Shown piece by piece: positions 1 to 8,850 of a stretch of DNA of 46,351 nucleotides. The position numbers and the translations under genes were made by a program. The notes below the pieces were generated by a model. That model made no database searches and was not told the DNA's origin. It worked only from the letters and a program-made list of their open reading frames with translations. The number at the start of each line of letters is the position of its first letter. Position 1 is the first letter of the stretch. The stretch lies in the NCBI RefSeq assembly GCF_001647195.1, contig NZ_LVCV01000190.1:1-46351 (forward strand), in the 5' to 3' direction. Source of the DNA: Rhodococcus sp. EPR-157. Its GTDB lineage: Bacteria; Actinomycetota; Actinomycetes; Mycobacteriales; Mycobacteriaceae.

Positions 1-897
1 TTCGAGTTCGCGGTTCGCCGAGAGGGCGCACTGGGTCCACTCGCGGATTACGCGATCGCGCGTCACAACCCCGAGCTCGCCGATCGGCCCGACCGCTACC
101 TCGCGTTCTTCGAAGCGGTAGTCGAAGCGCAGGCGTCGCTGGTGGCGCAGTGGATGCTGGTGGGCTTCGTGCACGGCGTCATGAACACCGACAACACCAC
201 CATTTCCGGAGAGACCATCGACTACGGGCCGTGCGCGTTCCTCGACGCGTACGACCCCGCTGCGGTGTTCAGTTCGATCGACCAGCGTGGCCGCTATGCC
301 TTCGGGAATCAGCCCGCGGTGCTGACATGGAACCTGGCTCGGTTCGGCGAAACTCTTCTCGGACTTGTGGCCACCACCCCGGACGACGCCATCTCGTCGG
401 TGACGGCGGTTCTGGAGTCCTTCTCCACGCGTTACGACGCTCACTTCGCGGCCGGGATGGCCGCCAAGCTCGGCCTCGGAGGCGATACCGGCACACTGGT
501 CGAGGATCTGCTGACGATCATGGAGGACAACCGAGCCGACTGGACCGGCACCTTCCGCGCACTTGCCGACGAACTTCGAGGCAATCCGATCCCGCTGGAT
601 GCGGTGGTTGCCCGCGAAAACATCGGGCCATGGCTCGAGCGCTGGCGCGGAGAGCTCGCGGGCCAGGACGTCTCGACCATCGCCGACGCCATGGACCGCG
701 TCAATCCGGTGTACATACCGCGCAACCACCGTGTCGACGCTGCGCTTCGTGCCGCGACCGACGGCGATCTAGGACCGTTCGAGGCGCTCTTGGACGTCGT
801 GACGCACCCGTACGAACGCCGTGACGCGTGGTCGGATTACGCCGGTGCCGCACCGGACGAATTCAGTGCCGGGTTCCAGACTTTCTGTGGGACGTGA
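1..897 (+). CDS. selO: Protein adenylyltransferase SelO (YdiU family), 3' part
   Basis: SelO is a pseudokinase-fold enzyme that transfers AMP from ATP to protein Ser/Thr/Tyr residues and is linked to redox stress. The frame is open from the first base, so the N-terminal nucleotide-binding lobe lies outside the window. The visible part holds the family signature HGVMNTDN..TIDYGPC. The spacing of Asp (fragment residue 64), Asn (65) and Asp (74) matches the catalytic base and the two metal ligands of characterised SelO (Asp252, Asn253, Asp262). The C-terminal helical part looks complete and stops at a TGA ten bases from the convergent arginase-like gene. GTG codons inside the fragment could be called as starts, but coding similarity continues upstream of them. 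Confidence 0.93.
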   Translation, partial: FEFAVRREGALGPLADYAIARHNPELADRPDRYLAFFEAVVEAQASLVAQWMLVGFVHGVMNTDNTTISGETIDYGPCAFLDAYDPAAVFSSIDQRGRYAFGNQPAVLTWNLARFGETLLGLVATTPDDAISSVTAVLESFSTRYDAHFAAGMAAKLGLGGDTGTLVEDLLTIMEDNRADWTGTFRALADELRGNPIPLDAVVARENIGPWLERWRGELAGQDVSTIADAMDRVNPVYIPRNHRVDAALRAATDGDLGPFEALLDVVTHPYERRDAWSDYAGAAPDEFSAGFQTFCGT

Positions 898-906
898 CGG
901 CCCAGC

Positions 907-1818
907 TCAGAGGGCGGAATGCGCGCTCAACACATCGGCGATGGTGCGGGCGAACCGCGGGAGCAACTCGGGTACTCCGGCGGATCGGGTCGGATTGATC
1001 TCGCCGATCGTCAGGACTCGCCATCGAGGGTCGGCGATCAGCACGGCCAGCGAATCGGCGAGTTGATCGAGCGTGGGACCGACGTTTCGTCCACTGGTGT
1101 TCTCCGACAGTGGAGCATCGGTGAAGTCGAGGACATCGACGTCCACGTGAACGGCGAACACCTCGTCGGGTAGTGCACGGAGCGCGGCGTCGGCGGCGGT
1201 GAAAGGGTCGTCGACGAGTTCGAGCTGCGTCGTGACGGCGATGCCGAGACGCGCGAGATGCTCCCGCTCGAATTCCGTGGACTGCGTGGGGTCGACGCCG
1301 AGGAAGCTCAGGTGCCGTGCGTCGAGCAGCGGCGCGTGTCCGAGCGCATCGACGTACGCGGGAAGCGCGCCCGGCAGGTTCAGTGCGTGCGCCAATCCCA
1401 TCCAGTCGAGTGCTCCCTCGTCCGTCGACTCGGGGGTGTTCATGTCGAAGTGCCGGTCCACGTAGACCAGGCCGGACGGACCAGAGGTGTGTCGCCTCAG
1501 CGCCGACACTGCGCCGGTTGCGATCGTGCAGTTGCCTCCCAGCACGAGAAGACGACGTCCGTCCCCCAGCGTGGTCGTGGCTGTGTCGGCCAGATGCACG
1601 ACGGACTCGATCACCTGAGCTGCATTCTGCGCCCGCGGCTGTGCGGGGTCGGGGGTCCAAATCTGTTGCGGCAGATCACCGAGAGCGTGCACGTCGATGC
1701 CCACCTCGGTGAGCGCCGTCAACATACCGGCGTCACGGAGAGCCCGGGGTGCCTGATCCTGTCCTGCGGCGTAGCTTCCCGCGCTGCTCGGAACGCCGAT
1801 CACACTCAGTGATGTCAT
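907..1818 (-). CDS. Arginase/agmatinase-family (ureohydrolase) protein with altered metal site
   Basis: This 303-residue protein has the arginase-family layout. Usual motif GGDHS is GGNCT here (residues 94-98), so the first metal-ligand His is replaced by Cys. The DAHxD motif is kept as DRHFD (Asp121, His123, Asp125) and the last motif as DVDVLD (Asp226, Asp228). Classical members use a dinuclear Mn site to hydrolyse guanidino compounds. With one ligand changed the substrate cannot be assigned; some actinobacterial arginase-family proteins are, as I recall, also Cys-containing at this position. The gene is convergent with selO, and its start is an ATG near 1818. It may be a hydrolase with another metal or substrate. 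Confidence 0.85.
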   Translation of the reverse strand: MTSLSVIGVPSSAGSYAAGQDQAPRALRDAGMLTALTEVGIDVHALGDLPQQIWTPDPAQPRAQNAAQVIESVVHLADTATTTLGDGRRLLVLGGNCTIATGAVSALRRHTSGPSGLVYVDRHFDMNTPESTDEGALDWMGLAHALNLPGALPAYVDALGHAPLLDARHLSFLGVDPTQSTEFEREHLARLGIAVTTQLELVDDPFTAADAALRALPDEVFAVHVDVDVLDFTDAPLSENTSGRNVGPTLDQLADSLAVLIADPRWRVLTIGEINPTRSAGVPELLPRFARTIADVLSAHSAL

Positions 1819-1945
1819 CGCTCGAGTTCACCACTCACCTGAGATTCCTACTTCGGATCTTCGTTCGCGAGCCCGCGGTCACCGGTGGACCCGGCCGAGC
1901 ACACTCGTCGCGACAACGGCTTGTAGAAGGCTTTGGACCCGGTAC

Positions 1946-2224
1946 TCATCGCAGGAACCTCCTGGCACGCCGTCGTCGGAGCAGGACCGTCACGAGGACA
2001 CTAGTCAGGACCGCTCCGACGATGCCGGCCACGATGTTCGGATTGTTCTTCACAGCGTCGGACGCCTTCGAAGCCTGCACCGTTGCTTCGTTGCGTACCC
2101 TGGTGGGAACATCAGCTTTGGCCGCGAGCGCAGATACGGTCTCGGCGAGCTCCGCGCGTTGTGCGTCCACACTCGGCTCAGTCTGATTGCTTTCGGCGGA
2201 CGCGTCCGCATGCTTGTCGGTCAT
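1946..2224 (-). CDS. DUF3618 family small membrane protein
   Basis: A 92-residue protein. It has an acidic N-terminal region, then the DUF3618-type segment (AELAETVSALAAKADVPTRV) predicted to be helical, and one transmembrane segment at about residues 64-83 followed by an Arg-rich cytoplasmic tail. DUF3618 proteins accompany holin-X-type and BrkB-type genes in actinobacteria; their function is not established. The start codon overlaps the stop of the upstream gene by four bases (ATGA), so it is the last gene of a translationally coupled three-gene operon. Confidence 0.85.
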   Translation of the reverse strand: MTDKHADASAESNQTEPSVDAQRAELAETVSALAAKADVPTRVRNEATVQASKASDAVKNNPNIVAGIVGAVLTSVLVTVLLRRRRARRFLR

Positions 2225-2634
2225 CGGATTCCCTTCTTGATTGCTGCGATGTCGTCACTGACACTGGCGGCGGTGTCCTGGGGAACCGGTGGCACTGCCT
2301 TCTTCGCCTTCGAGGCGCCGACGGCAGCGAGAATCCCGCCCAGCGCGAGCACGGCGACCGCGACGATCAGGGCGGCGAGCCATGCCGAGAGCACCGTTGC
2401 CAGTCCCAAGACCGCCGTCGCGATGAGTGTGGCGAGACCGAGGAACATGAGCATGGCGCCTGCTCCCGAGATGCCGATCCCGATTCCGACGCGTGTGCCC
2501 TTTTCTTTCATTTCGGCCATGCCCGCGTTGATTTCCGTCCGTACCAGCGTGCTGACCTGTTCGGTGAGCCGTTCCACCAGCTGGACAGTTGACATGTCGG
2601 CAGCTTGGCCGTTCCGAGTCGAATCGTGATTCAT
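2221..2634 (-). CDS. Phage holin family (holin-X, actinobacterial) membrane protein
   Basis: A 137-residue protein with an N-terminal amphipathic region (VQLVERLTEQVSTLVRTEI) and two closely spaced hydrophobic segments at about residues 50-75 and 80-105. This matches the actinobacterial holin-X/DUF1469-type family. Despite the name these are chromosomal envelope proteins and there is no phage context here. It overlaps both neighbours by ATGA (2631-2634 and 2221-2224). Together with the BrkB-like and DUF3618 genes it forms an envelope operon that may respond to osmotic or cell-wall stress; that role is inferred from the context. Confidence 0.85.
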   Translation of the reverse strand: MNHDSTRNGQAADMSTVQLVERLTEQVSTLVRTEINAGMAEMKEKGTRVGIGIGISGAGAMLMFLGLATLIATAVLGLATVLSAWLAALIVAVAVLALGGILAAVGASKAKKAVPPVPQDTAASVSDDIAAIKKGIR

Positions 2635-3698
2635 GTTCTCTCCTGACTGCTTTCGGGTGCTTGCGATTCACGCAGCCGACGCCCCTGCTCGACGACGTCC
2701 GCATCCTTCTTGTCGTTCTTGTCCGACACCCGGGTGTCGCGGGGCGGAAGTTGCAACCGCTCCTCGGCGACGATCCCAGCTTGTAGCTGGCGTCCCCGTT
2801 CGAGTTCGGAGTCCAACTCCGCACCGAACAGCAGCGCCAGGTTGGTGATCCACAGCCACAGCAGGAAAATGATTGCGCCCGCGAGCGATCCGTAGGTCTT
2901 GTTGTAGCTGGAGAAGTTTGCTACGTAGAACCCGAATCCGGCGGTCGCCAGAATCCATACGACGATGCCGACTGCGGCGCCGTAGCTGATCCACCTGAAC
3001 TTCGGCTGTTGGATGTTCGGTGTGGCGTAGTACAGGATGGCCACGGCCAGGACCACTACTGCGAGCACCAGCGGCCACCGTACGATGTTCCATACCGTCA
3101 GCGCCGTCTCACCGAGCCCCACAATGTCTCCGACGGCAGCTGCGACGGGCCCGCTGATCGCGAGCATCACGGCAGCGCAGGCGATGAGAATCAACGCGAT
3201 CAGTGTCACCAGGAGCATCACCGGGCGCAGCTTCCACACCGGCCGGCCCTCGTCGACCTCGTACATTCGGTTCATTGCGCGGCCGAACGCCCCGACATAC
3301 CCAGAGGCGGACCACAGTGCACCCGCGACACCGATGATCAGTGCAAGTCCTGCGGTGGGTGCTTGGACCAACTGTTCGATCGGCTCACGCAACGTGTCCA
3401 CGGCCGACGACGGACCGAGGTCTCCGACTATCTGCAACACCCCATCGACCGTCGCCTGCCCCTGCCCGAAGACTCCGAGCAGCGAGACGATCGCCAGTAT
3501 CGCCGGAAACAGCGACAGCACAGCGTAATAGGTCAGTGCGGCAGCCAAGTCGGTGCACTGATCACGCGAAAACTCGCGTACGGTCTTCTTCAACACGAAC
3601 AACCACGATGGTTTGGTCAGGTCGGTCGGCGAGTCGGGCTTACGCGGGTCGTCGGGATCGGCGTCGACTGGTGCGGATGACGTCGGATTATCTTTCAC
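2631..3698 (-). CDS. YihY/BrkB family inner-membrane protein
   Basis: The family hallmark AALTYYAVLSLFPA is followed by about six transmembrane helices (355 residues from the chosen start). YihY/BrkB proteins are often mislabelled ribonuclease BN; their transport role is unresolved. I chose the GTG at 3698, which gives the N-terminus VKDNPTSSAPVD and fits the family's short polar lead-in. The frame stays open to about 4004, but that part overlaps the divergent epimerase gene and has no family character, so it is unlikely to be coding. It is the first gene of the three-gene operon and ends in ATGA overlap with the holin-like gene. Confidence 0.87.
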   Translation of the reverse strand: MKDNPTSSAPVDADPDDPRKPDSPTDLTKPSWLFVLKKTVREFSRDQCTDLAAALTYYAVLSLFPAILAIVSLLGVFGQGQATVDGVLQIVGDLGPSSAVDTLREPIEQLVQAPTAGLALIIGVAGALWSASGYVGAFGRAMNRMYEVDEGRPVWKLRPVMLLVTLIALILIACAAVMLAISGPVAAAVGDIVGLGETALTVWNIVRWPLVLAVVVLAVAILYYATPNIQQPKFRWISYGAAVGIVVWILATAGFGFYVANFSSYNKTYGSLAGAIIFLLWLWITNLALLFGAELDSELERGRQLQAGIVAEERLQLPPRDTRVSDKNDKKDADVVEQGRRLRESQAPESSQERT

Positions 3699-3831
3699 TC
3701 GGGCTTCATACCCGGACAGTAAGACTGGAAACACGGAAGTATGGACAACACGGGTTTGGACCATCGCGCAACGGGGATCCGAACAGGATGAACCACGAAG
3801 GCGTCGAAGTGCGTGAGAACCAGGTGAGACC

Positions 3832-4893
3832 GTGCGGATAGCGGTGACGGGTGCGACCGGAAATGTGGGCACCGCACTGTTGCGTAAGCTCGGCGCCGAT
3901 ACGGATGTGGTCGGTCTCGTGCGCCGCCCACCTGCACTCGCCGAACCGTACGACCGGGCGAGCTGGGTGTCGGTGGACTTGGCTTCAGATGACTCGGAAA
4001 TCACGTTGACAGAGGTATTTTCGACTGTCGACGCCGTCGTACATCTGGCCGTCGCGTTTCAGCCGATGCGCGACCGCGACTATCTCGAACGGGTGAACGT
4101 CGGCGGCACGGCCAGGGTGACGCGTGCATGTGCAGCAGCGGGCGTCACGCAGCTGATCCACCTGTCCTCGGGCGGCATCTATGCCGCAGGCGCCTACGGC
4201 GTCGAGGTCGACGAGTACTGGCCACGATCGGGAGTACCGACGTCGACGTACAGCATGGACAAAGCGGCGGCCGAGCTCGTGCTGGACGAATTCGAGAGCG
4301 CACACCCGGAAGTAACGGTTGCACGATTACGTCCCGGGCTGATCGGTCAGTACGAGTTCGGCAGTGCCATATTGAGATACGCGCTTCCCGACATCGTTCC
4401 TTCCTCGGTTGTGGACCACCTTCCTGTCGTGCCGATCGACCGCACGTTCGCGGTCCCGGCCGTGCACTCCGGCGACGTCGGCGACGCGGTGGTCCGAATA
4501 CTGGACAGACGCGCGAGTGGGCCGTTCAATCTGGCCGCGCCGACCCCGGTACGTGCCGAGGATGTCGCAGATGCGCTGGGCGCGCGAATCGTTCCCACGT
4601 CACATCGGATTCTGTCCGCTGCCGTACGAGCAGGATTCGCGGCGCACGTGCTACCTGTCCACCACGGTTGGGTCGATCTTGCGTTTGCGACGCCGTTGCT
4701 CGACACCGCCCGAGCGCAACGCGAACTCGGGTGGATGCCGACCGTCGACGGACCCGAAGTGCTGCGAGAAACGGTGCGCGGCATGCGGGAACGCGCGCAC
4801 GCCGCAAGCCCACCGATGCGCAAGAGAACGACCGCGGACCGAGTGCGTTCGTTCGGCCGACGAGGCTTCGTCTCGCGGGGGAGGCCCTCGTGA
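3832..4893 (+). CDS. NAD-dependent epimerase/dehydratase (extended SDR)
   Basis: A 353-residue Rossmann protein. The dinucleotide-binding motif GATGNVG is at residues 7-13, and the catalytic set is visible as the Ser pair in HLSSGGIY and YSMDK (YxxxK). It resembles the extended SDR / sugar-nucleotide epimerase superfamily, but no substrate can be read from the sequence. The GTG start at 3832 is preceded by AGGTGAG at a good distance. The gene is divergent from the BrkB-like operon across 133 bases and overlaps the ankyrin gene by one base (TGATG), so the two are probably cotranscribed. Confidence 0.88.
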   Translation: MRIAVTGATGNVGTALLRKLGADTDVVGLVRRPPALAEPYDRASWVSVDLASDDSEITLTEVFSTVDAVVHLAVAFQPMRDRDYLERVNVGGTARVTRACAAAGVTQLIHLSSGGIYAAGAYGVEVDEYWPRSGVPTSTYSMDKAAAELVLDEFESAHPEVTVARLRPGLIGQYEFGSAILRYALPDIVPSSVVDHLPVVPIDRTFAVPAVHSGDVGDAVVRILDRRASGPFNLAAPTPVRAEDVADALGARIVPTSHRILSAAVRAGFAAHVLPVHHGWVDLAFATPLLDTARAQRELGWMPTVDGPEVLRETVRGMRERAHAASPPMRKRTTADRVRSFGRRGFVSRGRPS

Positions 4894-5279
4894 TGGACGA
4901 CGAACTTCTGGCTGTGTTTCACCGCGCGTTCGACAGTGCACGAAGCGGAGATGCCCTGTGGCTGCGGGCGTTCGTCGAGGCGGGTGGGTCGGTCGATCTG
5001 ACCAATGACAAGGGTGACACTCTGTTGATACTGGCGGCCTATCACGTCCACCCCGACACGGTGTCGGTGCTGCTCGAGCTGGGTGCCGAGGTCGACCGGG
5101 TCAACGACAACGGCCAGACAGCGTTGGCAGCGGCTGTGTTTCGCCGTTCCGAGTCGATCGTCGGTGCCCTGCTCGCCGCTGGGGCGGACCCGGCAGCGGG
5201 AGCCCGGTCGGCGGACGCGATTGCGCAGTTCTTCGAACTGCCCGAGATGGCCGCGCTGCTCAGCCCGGCGAGTGAGTAG
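4893..5279 (+). CDS. Ankyrin repeat protein
   Basis: A 128-residue protein built almost entirely of ankyrin repeats. Two clear units are NDKGDTLLILAAYH..PDTVSVLLELGAEVDRV and NDNGQTALAAAVFRRS..IVGALLAAGADP, with a degenerate one on each side. Ankyrin modules mediate protein-protein contacts. In bacteria small ankyrin proteins near catalases have been linked to catalase function (AnkB in Pseudomonas), and a catalase gene lies just downstream here on the opposite strand. The link here is only suggestive. The start overlaps the epimerase stop; a GTG one codon upstream is possible. Confidence 0.88.
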   Translation: MDDELLAVFHRAFDSARSGDALWLRAFVEAGGSVDLTNDKGDTLLILAAYHVHPDTVSVLLELGAEVDRVNDNGQTALAAAVFRRSESIVGALLAAGADPAAGARSADAIAQFFELPEMAALLSPASE

Positions 5280-5322
5280 TTGCGTTCGACGGCAACTGCC
5301 CACTCACCGGGTGCGCCATGTC

Positions 5323-7497
5323 CTACTTTCGGGTCCGCTTCGCCCTGACCGCCGGCTTCGTCTTGACTGCAGCCTTGACGGAAGCCTTGGCCCCGACAGC
5401 CGGCTTCGACTTCGCAGGCGCGACCTCCGATGCCATCACCGCTGCGGCGCGATCCCACGCCCGGTGCAGGCCGACTGCGGAGAGCACCGCGTCGTTGAAT
5501 GCCTTCACAGCTGTATCGCCGACGACGACGCCGGGATCGGTCGTCCCGATGCCCGCTCGTTCGAGGATCGCTGTTCCGTCACCCCATGCTGCGATCGCTT
5601 TGCAGTGACGAAATGCTTCCTGCAGCAACAGCATCAACTTGATATCGGTCGACGGCGTTGTTCCGCCTGCGACGACGAATGCGTCGAATTCGATCGATCG
5701 GACCGTCAAGAACGTGCGCTCGACGACCTGGGTCCTGACGCCCTTGCCGAGCACGCCACCGGCCGCGGCGATGACGTGTACCGTCGCCCCGCGCCGCGCG
5801 GCGGCCGTGCGGAGCTTGCCGATGCCCGACAGGTCGGATCCCGAGTCGGCGATGACACCGATCTTTCGGCCGGCGATGGGTCCCGGTGTGTCGATGACCT
5901 GTGACAGCGCGGGCGAGATGAACACGTCGTCCAGCGGCGTTCCGGTCGGTGCGGGGAGCCCGAGTCCGGCGGCGACGCGCTCGCACAGGTCGGTATCGAC
6001 GTTGGCGAGGACGGCGAGTTCGCGTTCCTTGATGGACTGCTCGAATACCTTGCCCAGTTCGAAGGTGAAGGCTTCGACCACGTGGTCCTGCTCGATCGCG
6101 GTGAGGCTGCGGTAGAACATCGTCGACTGGGTGAAGTGGTCGTCGAAGGACGCCGGGTTCGCCCGCACCGCCCGACCCTCGATGATGCGTTCGGTCTGCA
6201 CGTAGCCGTGATCGCTCGCCCCTGCTACTTCTGGTTCACCGCCGTCGACGGTATTGCTCAGGTACGGGGCGAGTCCGGTGTGCACTGCGGTCTGGTGCAT
6301 ACCGTCTCGCAGCATGTCGTTGACCGGTGCGTGGGGCCGATTGATGGGAAGCTGCGAGAAGTTCGGTCCCCCCAAGCGGGTGATCTGTGTGTCCAGGTAC
6401 GAGAACAGCCGTGCCTGCATCAGTGGATCGTTGGTGACCTCGATGCCGGGGACGAGATGTCCGGTGTGGAACGCGACCTGCTCGGTTTCGGCGAAGTAGT
6501 TCGTGGGATTTCGGTCGAGGGTGAGCTTGCCGATCGGCTGCACCGGAACCAGTTCTTCCGGAACGAGTTTCGTCGGATCCAGCAGATCGATCCCTTGGAA
6601 GGTGTTGGTGCCGTCGTCGGGCATGACCTGGATGCCGAACTCGTACTCGAGTGGGGCGCCGGCCTTGATGCCGTCGGCCATGTCACGACGGTGGAAGTCC
6701 GGGTCGACCCCGGCAGCGATCTGGGCTTCTTCCCATACCAGCGAGTGCACGCCGGCGACAGGCTTCCAATGGAACTTGACGAGCGAGGTCTTGCCGTCGG
6801 CATCGACGAGCCGGAAGGTGTGGACGCCGAAGCCTTCCATCGTTCGATACGACCGCGGAATCCCACGATCGCTGATGTTCCACATGACGTGGTGGGTTGC
6901 CTCGGTGTGGAGAGAGACGAAGTCCCAGAACGAGTCGTGTGCCGATTGTGCCTGCGGGAGTTCGATGTCCGGCTGTGGCTTTCCCGCGTGAATGACGTCC
7001 GGGAACTTGATTCCGTCTTGGATGAAGAAGACGGGGATGTTGTTCCCGACGAGGTCGAACGTGCCTTCGTCGGTGTAGAACTTGACGGCGAAGCCGCGGG
7101 TGTCGCGCACCGTGTCTGCGGATCCACGAGAGCCGAGAACCGTCGAGAAACGCACGAAAACAGGCGTTTTGCGGCCTCGGTCGGCAAGGAATCCAGCCTT
7201 GGTGACGGTCTTGGCCGAGCCGTAGGACTCGAAGGTTCCGTGCGCTGCTGCGCCGCGGGCGTGTACGACGCGCTCCGGAATCCGCTCGTGGTCGAAGTGG
7301 GTGATCTTCTCGCGAAGATGGAAGTCCTCGAGCAGTGTGGGCCCGCGCTCACCGGCTTTGAGCGAATGATCGGTGTCGGGAAGGCGCAGACCCTGGGCCG
7401 TGGTGAGGAAGTCTCCGGACTGCGCGCGGCTGTCGTTCGACCCGGTGGGACCGACGGGTGCGGGCGCAGATTGGTCTGGTCGAGGTATCGGAGGCAT
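5323..7497 (-). CDS. katE: Large-subunit monofunctional catalase (HPII/KatE type)
   Basis: This 724-residue heme catalase decomposes hydrogen peroxide in the cytoplasm. The catalytic core is clear: distal His in RVVHARGAAAHG, the Asn in VGNNIPVFF, and the proximal heme-ligand Tyr in RLFSYLDTQITRLGGPNF. The C-terminal ~150 residues form the flavodoxin/class I amidotransferase-like domain typical of large clade II catalases (RKIGVIADSGSDLSGI). A Lys/Ala-rich tail ends in RAKRTRK. I prefer the ATG at 7497 (MPPIPRPDQS), which fits catalase N-termini; the frame is open to an ATG at 7569. It is convergent with the ankyrin gene. Confidence 0.96.
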   Translation of the reverse strand: MPPIPRPDQSAPAPVGPTGSNDSRAQSGDFLTTAQGLRLPDTDHSLKAGERGPTLLEDFHLREKITHFDHERIPERVVHARGAAAHGTFESYGSAKTVTKAGFLADRGRKTPVFVRFSTVLGSRGSADTVRDTRGFAVKFYTDEGTFDLVGNNIPVFFIQDGIKFPDVIHAGKPQPDIELPQAQSAHDSFWDFVSLHTEATHHVMWNISDRGIPRSYRTMEGFGVHTFRLVDADGKTSLVKFHWKPVAGVHSLVWEEAQIAAGVDPDFHRRDMADGIKAGAPLEYEFGIQVMPDDGTNTFQGIDLLDPTKLVPEELVPVQPIGKLTLDRNPTNYFAETEQVAFHTGHLVPGIEVTNDPLMQARLFSYLDTQITRLGGPNFSQLPINRPHAPVNDMLRDGMHQTAVHTGLAPYLSNTVDGGEPEVAGASDHGYVQTERIIEGRAVRANPASFDDHFTQSTMFYRSLTAIEQDHVVEAFTFELGKVFEQSIKERELAVLANVDTDLCERVAAGLGLPAPTGTPLDDVFISPALSQVIDTPGPIAGRKIGVIADSGSDLSGIGKLRTAAARRGATVHVIAAAGGVLGKGVRTQVVERTFLTVRSIEFDAFVVAGGTTPSTDIKLMLLLQEAFRHCKAIAAWGDGTAILERAGIGTTDPGVVVGDTAVKAFNDAVLSAVGLHRAWDRAAAVMASEVAPAKSKPAVGAKASVKAAVKTKPAVRAKRTRK

Positions 7498-7650
7498 GGA
7501 CGCCAACTTTCGTCTGGGAGGGTTCGCGGGCGCTCGGGGACGGAATCGATCGATCGACCGTAAGAACATCTGGTCGTGACTTCCGACTGCGGCTACTGCT
7601 CAACCACGCCTCGACGTTGTACCCGATCCGAGGTGTTCCAATCGTGTCGA

Positions 7651-8091
7651 TCAGCCCGGGCTGACACTTCTCTCGGCGAGCAATGCGAGCCGACGCAGGG
7701 CTTCGGTGTTTCGGGGATGGACGAGTACGTGCTGGACCGAGTCGGGGATCAGGTTGAACGGCGCCGTCAACGCATCCTCGATCATTTCGATACGGCATCC
7801 CGTGGCGAGCGGAGTCAGCCGCAGGGTGATGTGTGCTTTGCCGAAGGGCATCGCCCTGGCTTCCAGCTCGAGCTCGCGACCGTCGTGACCGCCCAACGAC
7901 CTCGTGTAGTCGCTCAACACTACCGGCCATACGCCGACGGAGTGGTGAATCTTGGATCCTTCGGACGGCCAGGCCGGATCGACCGCCCGGATGCGGGAGG
8001 CGCCGACCACCCACGTCGCATAGTTCCAGCCGTCGGACAGCACGCTCCATACCTCGTCGCAACTTGCCGTGGTCTCTCGAACTGTCGCCAT
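7651..8091 (-). CDS. SRPBCC (polyketide cyclase/START-like) family protein
   Basis: A 146-residue single-domain protein starting MATVRETTASCDEVWSVLSDGWNYATWVVGASRIR, the typical opening of the START/Bet v1-like SRPBCC fold, which forms a hydrophobic ligand pocket. The ATG at 8091 has a strong ribosome site (AAGGGGCG); the frame is open to 8283 but without family character. No ligand can be inferred. It is divergent from the Hsp20 gene with about 255 bases between the starts. Confidence 0.85.
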   Translation of the reverse strand: MATVRETTASCDEVWSVLSDGWNYATWVVGASRIRAVDPAWPSEGSKIHHSVGVWPVVLSDYTRSLGGHDGRELELEARAMPFGKAHITLRLTPLATGCRIEMIEDALTAPFNLIPDSVQHVLVHPRNTEALRRLALLAERSVSPG

Positions 8092-8247
8092 GTTCTCGCC
8101 CCTTCTGCCGGGATGAATGTCGCAGAGTGCGACGCCCGCCGCTTGCCGGGTGCCCGTCCTACAGGAATCCAAACTGCTGGTTCCAGGGCTGGGTTCGGAC
8201 CTACTGTCGGGCAGCACTATTCGCTCGAAAATTCTCGAGGAAACCAC

Positions 8248-8277
8248 TTGGCAGTCGACGGGTGAGAGTGCTAATTT
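8248..8277 (+). promoter_or_regulatory. CIRCE element overlapping the hsp20 promoter
   Basis: TTGGCAGTC (8248-8256), nine bases, then GAGTGCTAA (8266-8274). The consensus HrcA operator is TTAGCACTC-N9-GAGTGCTAA; the right arm is exact, the left arm matches 7 of 9 and the spacer is exactly nine. The same bases read as a promoter: -35 TTGGCA (8248-8253), an 18-base spacer and -10 TAATTT (8272-8277). HrcA binding would therefore block RNA polymerase at the Hsp20 gene, whose start is 73 bases past the element. Confidence 0.8.
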
Positions 8278-8346
8278 CGTCATCGCACAGTGAAGTAGCA
8301 GCCCGCTACAGGGGCGGGTGCAACGTCAGTACAGGAGGTGGTTGCT

Positions 8347-8790
8347 GTGCTTCGCTTCGATCCGTTTCGTGACCTCGATTCCCTCACTGCAGGGATGCTC
8401 GGTGCGTCGTCAGGTTCGGACCGTGCCCCGCGTTTCATGCCGATGGACCTGTACAAGGTCGATGACCACTATGTTCTGAGCGCCGACCTGCCCGGCGTGG
8501 ACCCTGGATCGATCGATGTCGACGTCGACCGTGGCACCCTGACGCTGACAGCGCACCGAACTGCACCGGGTAGTGAAGGCGTGCAGTGGATTTCCTCCGA
8601 GCGGTTCGCCGGGACGTACCGTCGTCAGCTCTCACTCGGGGAGGGGATCGACACCGAAAGAATTTCCGCCTCGTACGACAACGGTGTGCTCTCCGTGACC
8701 ATTCCGCTCGCCGAGCGGGCGAAGCCGCGCAGGATCGAAATCGCGCGGTCCGAGAACTCCGAGTCCAGACGAACCATCGAAGCGTCGTAG
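8347..8790 (+). CDS. Hsp20/alpha-crystallin small heat-shock protein
   Basis: A 147-residue ATP-independent holdase chaperone. It opens LRFDPFRDLDSL and contains the alpha-crystallin domain from about residue 35 (MPMDLYKVDDHYVLSADLPG) to about 135, with a short C-terminal extension. The GTG at 8347 is chosen because a full AGGAGG lies eight bases upstream (8333-8338); an in-frame GTG at 8338 would overlap that site. Expression is probably under HrcA control through the CIRCE element upstream. A strong terminator follows. Confidence 0.94.
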   Translation: MLRFDPFRDLDSLTAGMLGASSGSDRAPRFMPMDLYKVDDHYVLSADLPGVDPGSIDVDVDRGTLTLTAHRTAPGSEGVQWISSERFAGTYRRQLSLGEGIDTERISASYDNGVLSVTIPLAERAKPRRIEIARSENSESRRTIEAS

Positions 8791-8797
8791 GCGTCGA

Positions 8798-8828
8798 AGG
8801 CCGGGGACCGCCGCATCGTCCCCGGCCT
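8798..8828. terminator. Bidirectional-type terminator between hsp20 and the EAL-DICT gene
   Basis: Perfect 11-bp stem AGGCCGGGGAC / GTCCCCGGCCT with a nine-base loop, followed on the plus strand by TCGTTTC. It lies 8 bases after the hsp20 stop and about 20 bases from the end of the convergent EAL gene. Confidence 0.75.
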
Positions 8829-8850
8829 CGTTTCGGCGTACGTACAGGCG

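Noticed and set aside
3699-4004. N-terminal extension of the BrkB-like protein.
   Set aside because: It is Ser/Arg-rich, lacks family similarity and overlaps the divergent epimerase coding region.
6082-7563. 493-codon plus-strand open frame opposite katE.
   Set aside because: It mirrors the catalase gene and has no recognisable domain.
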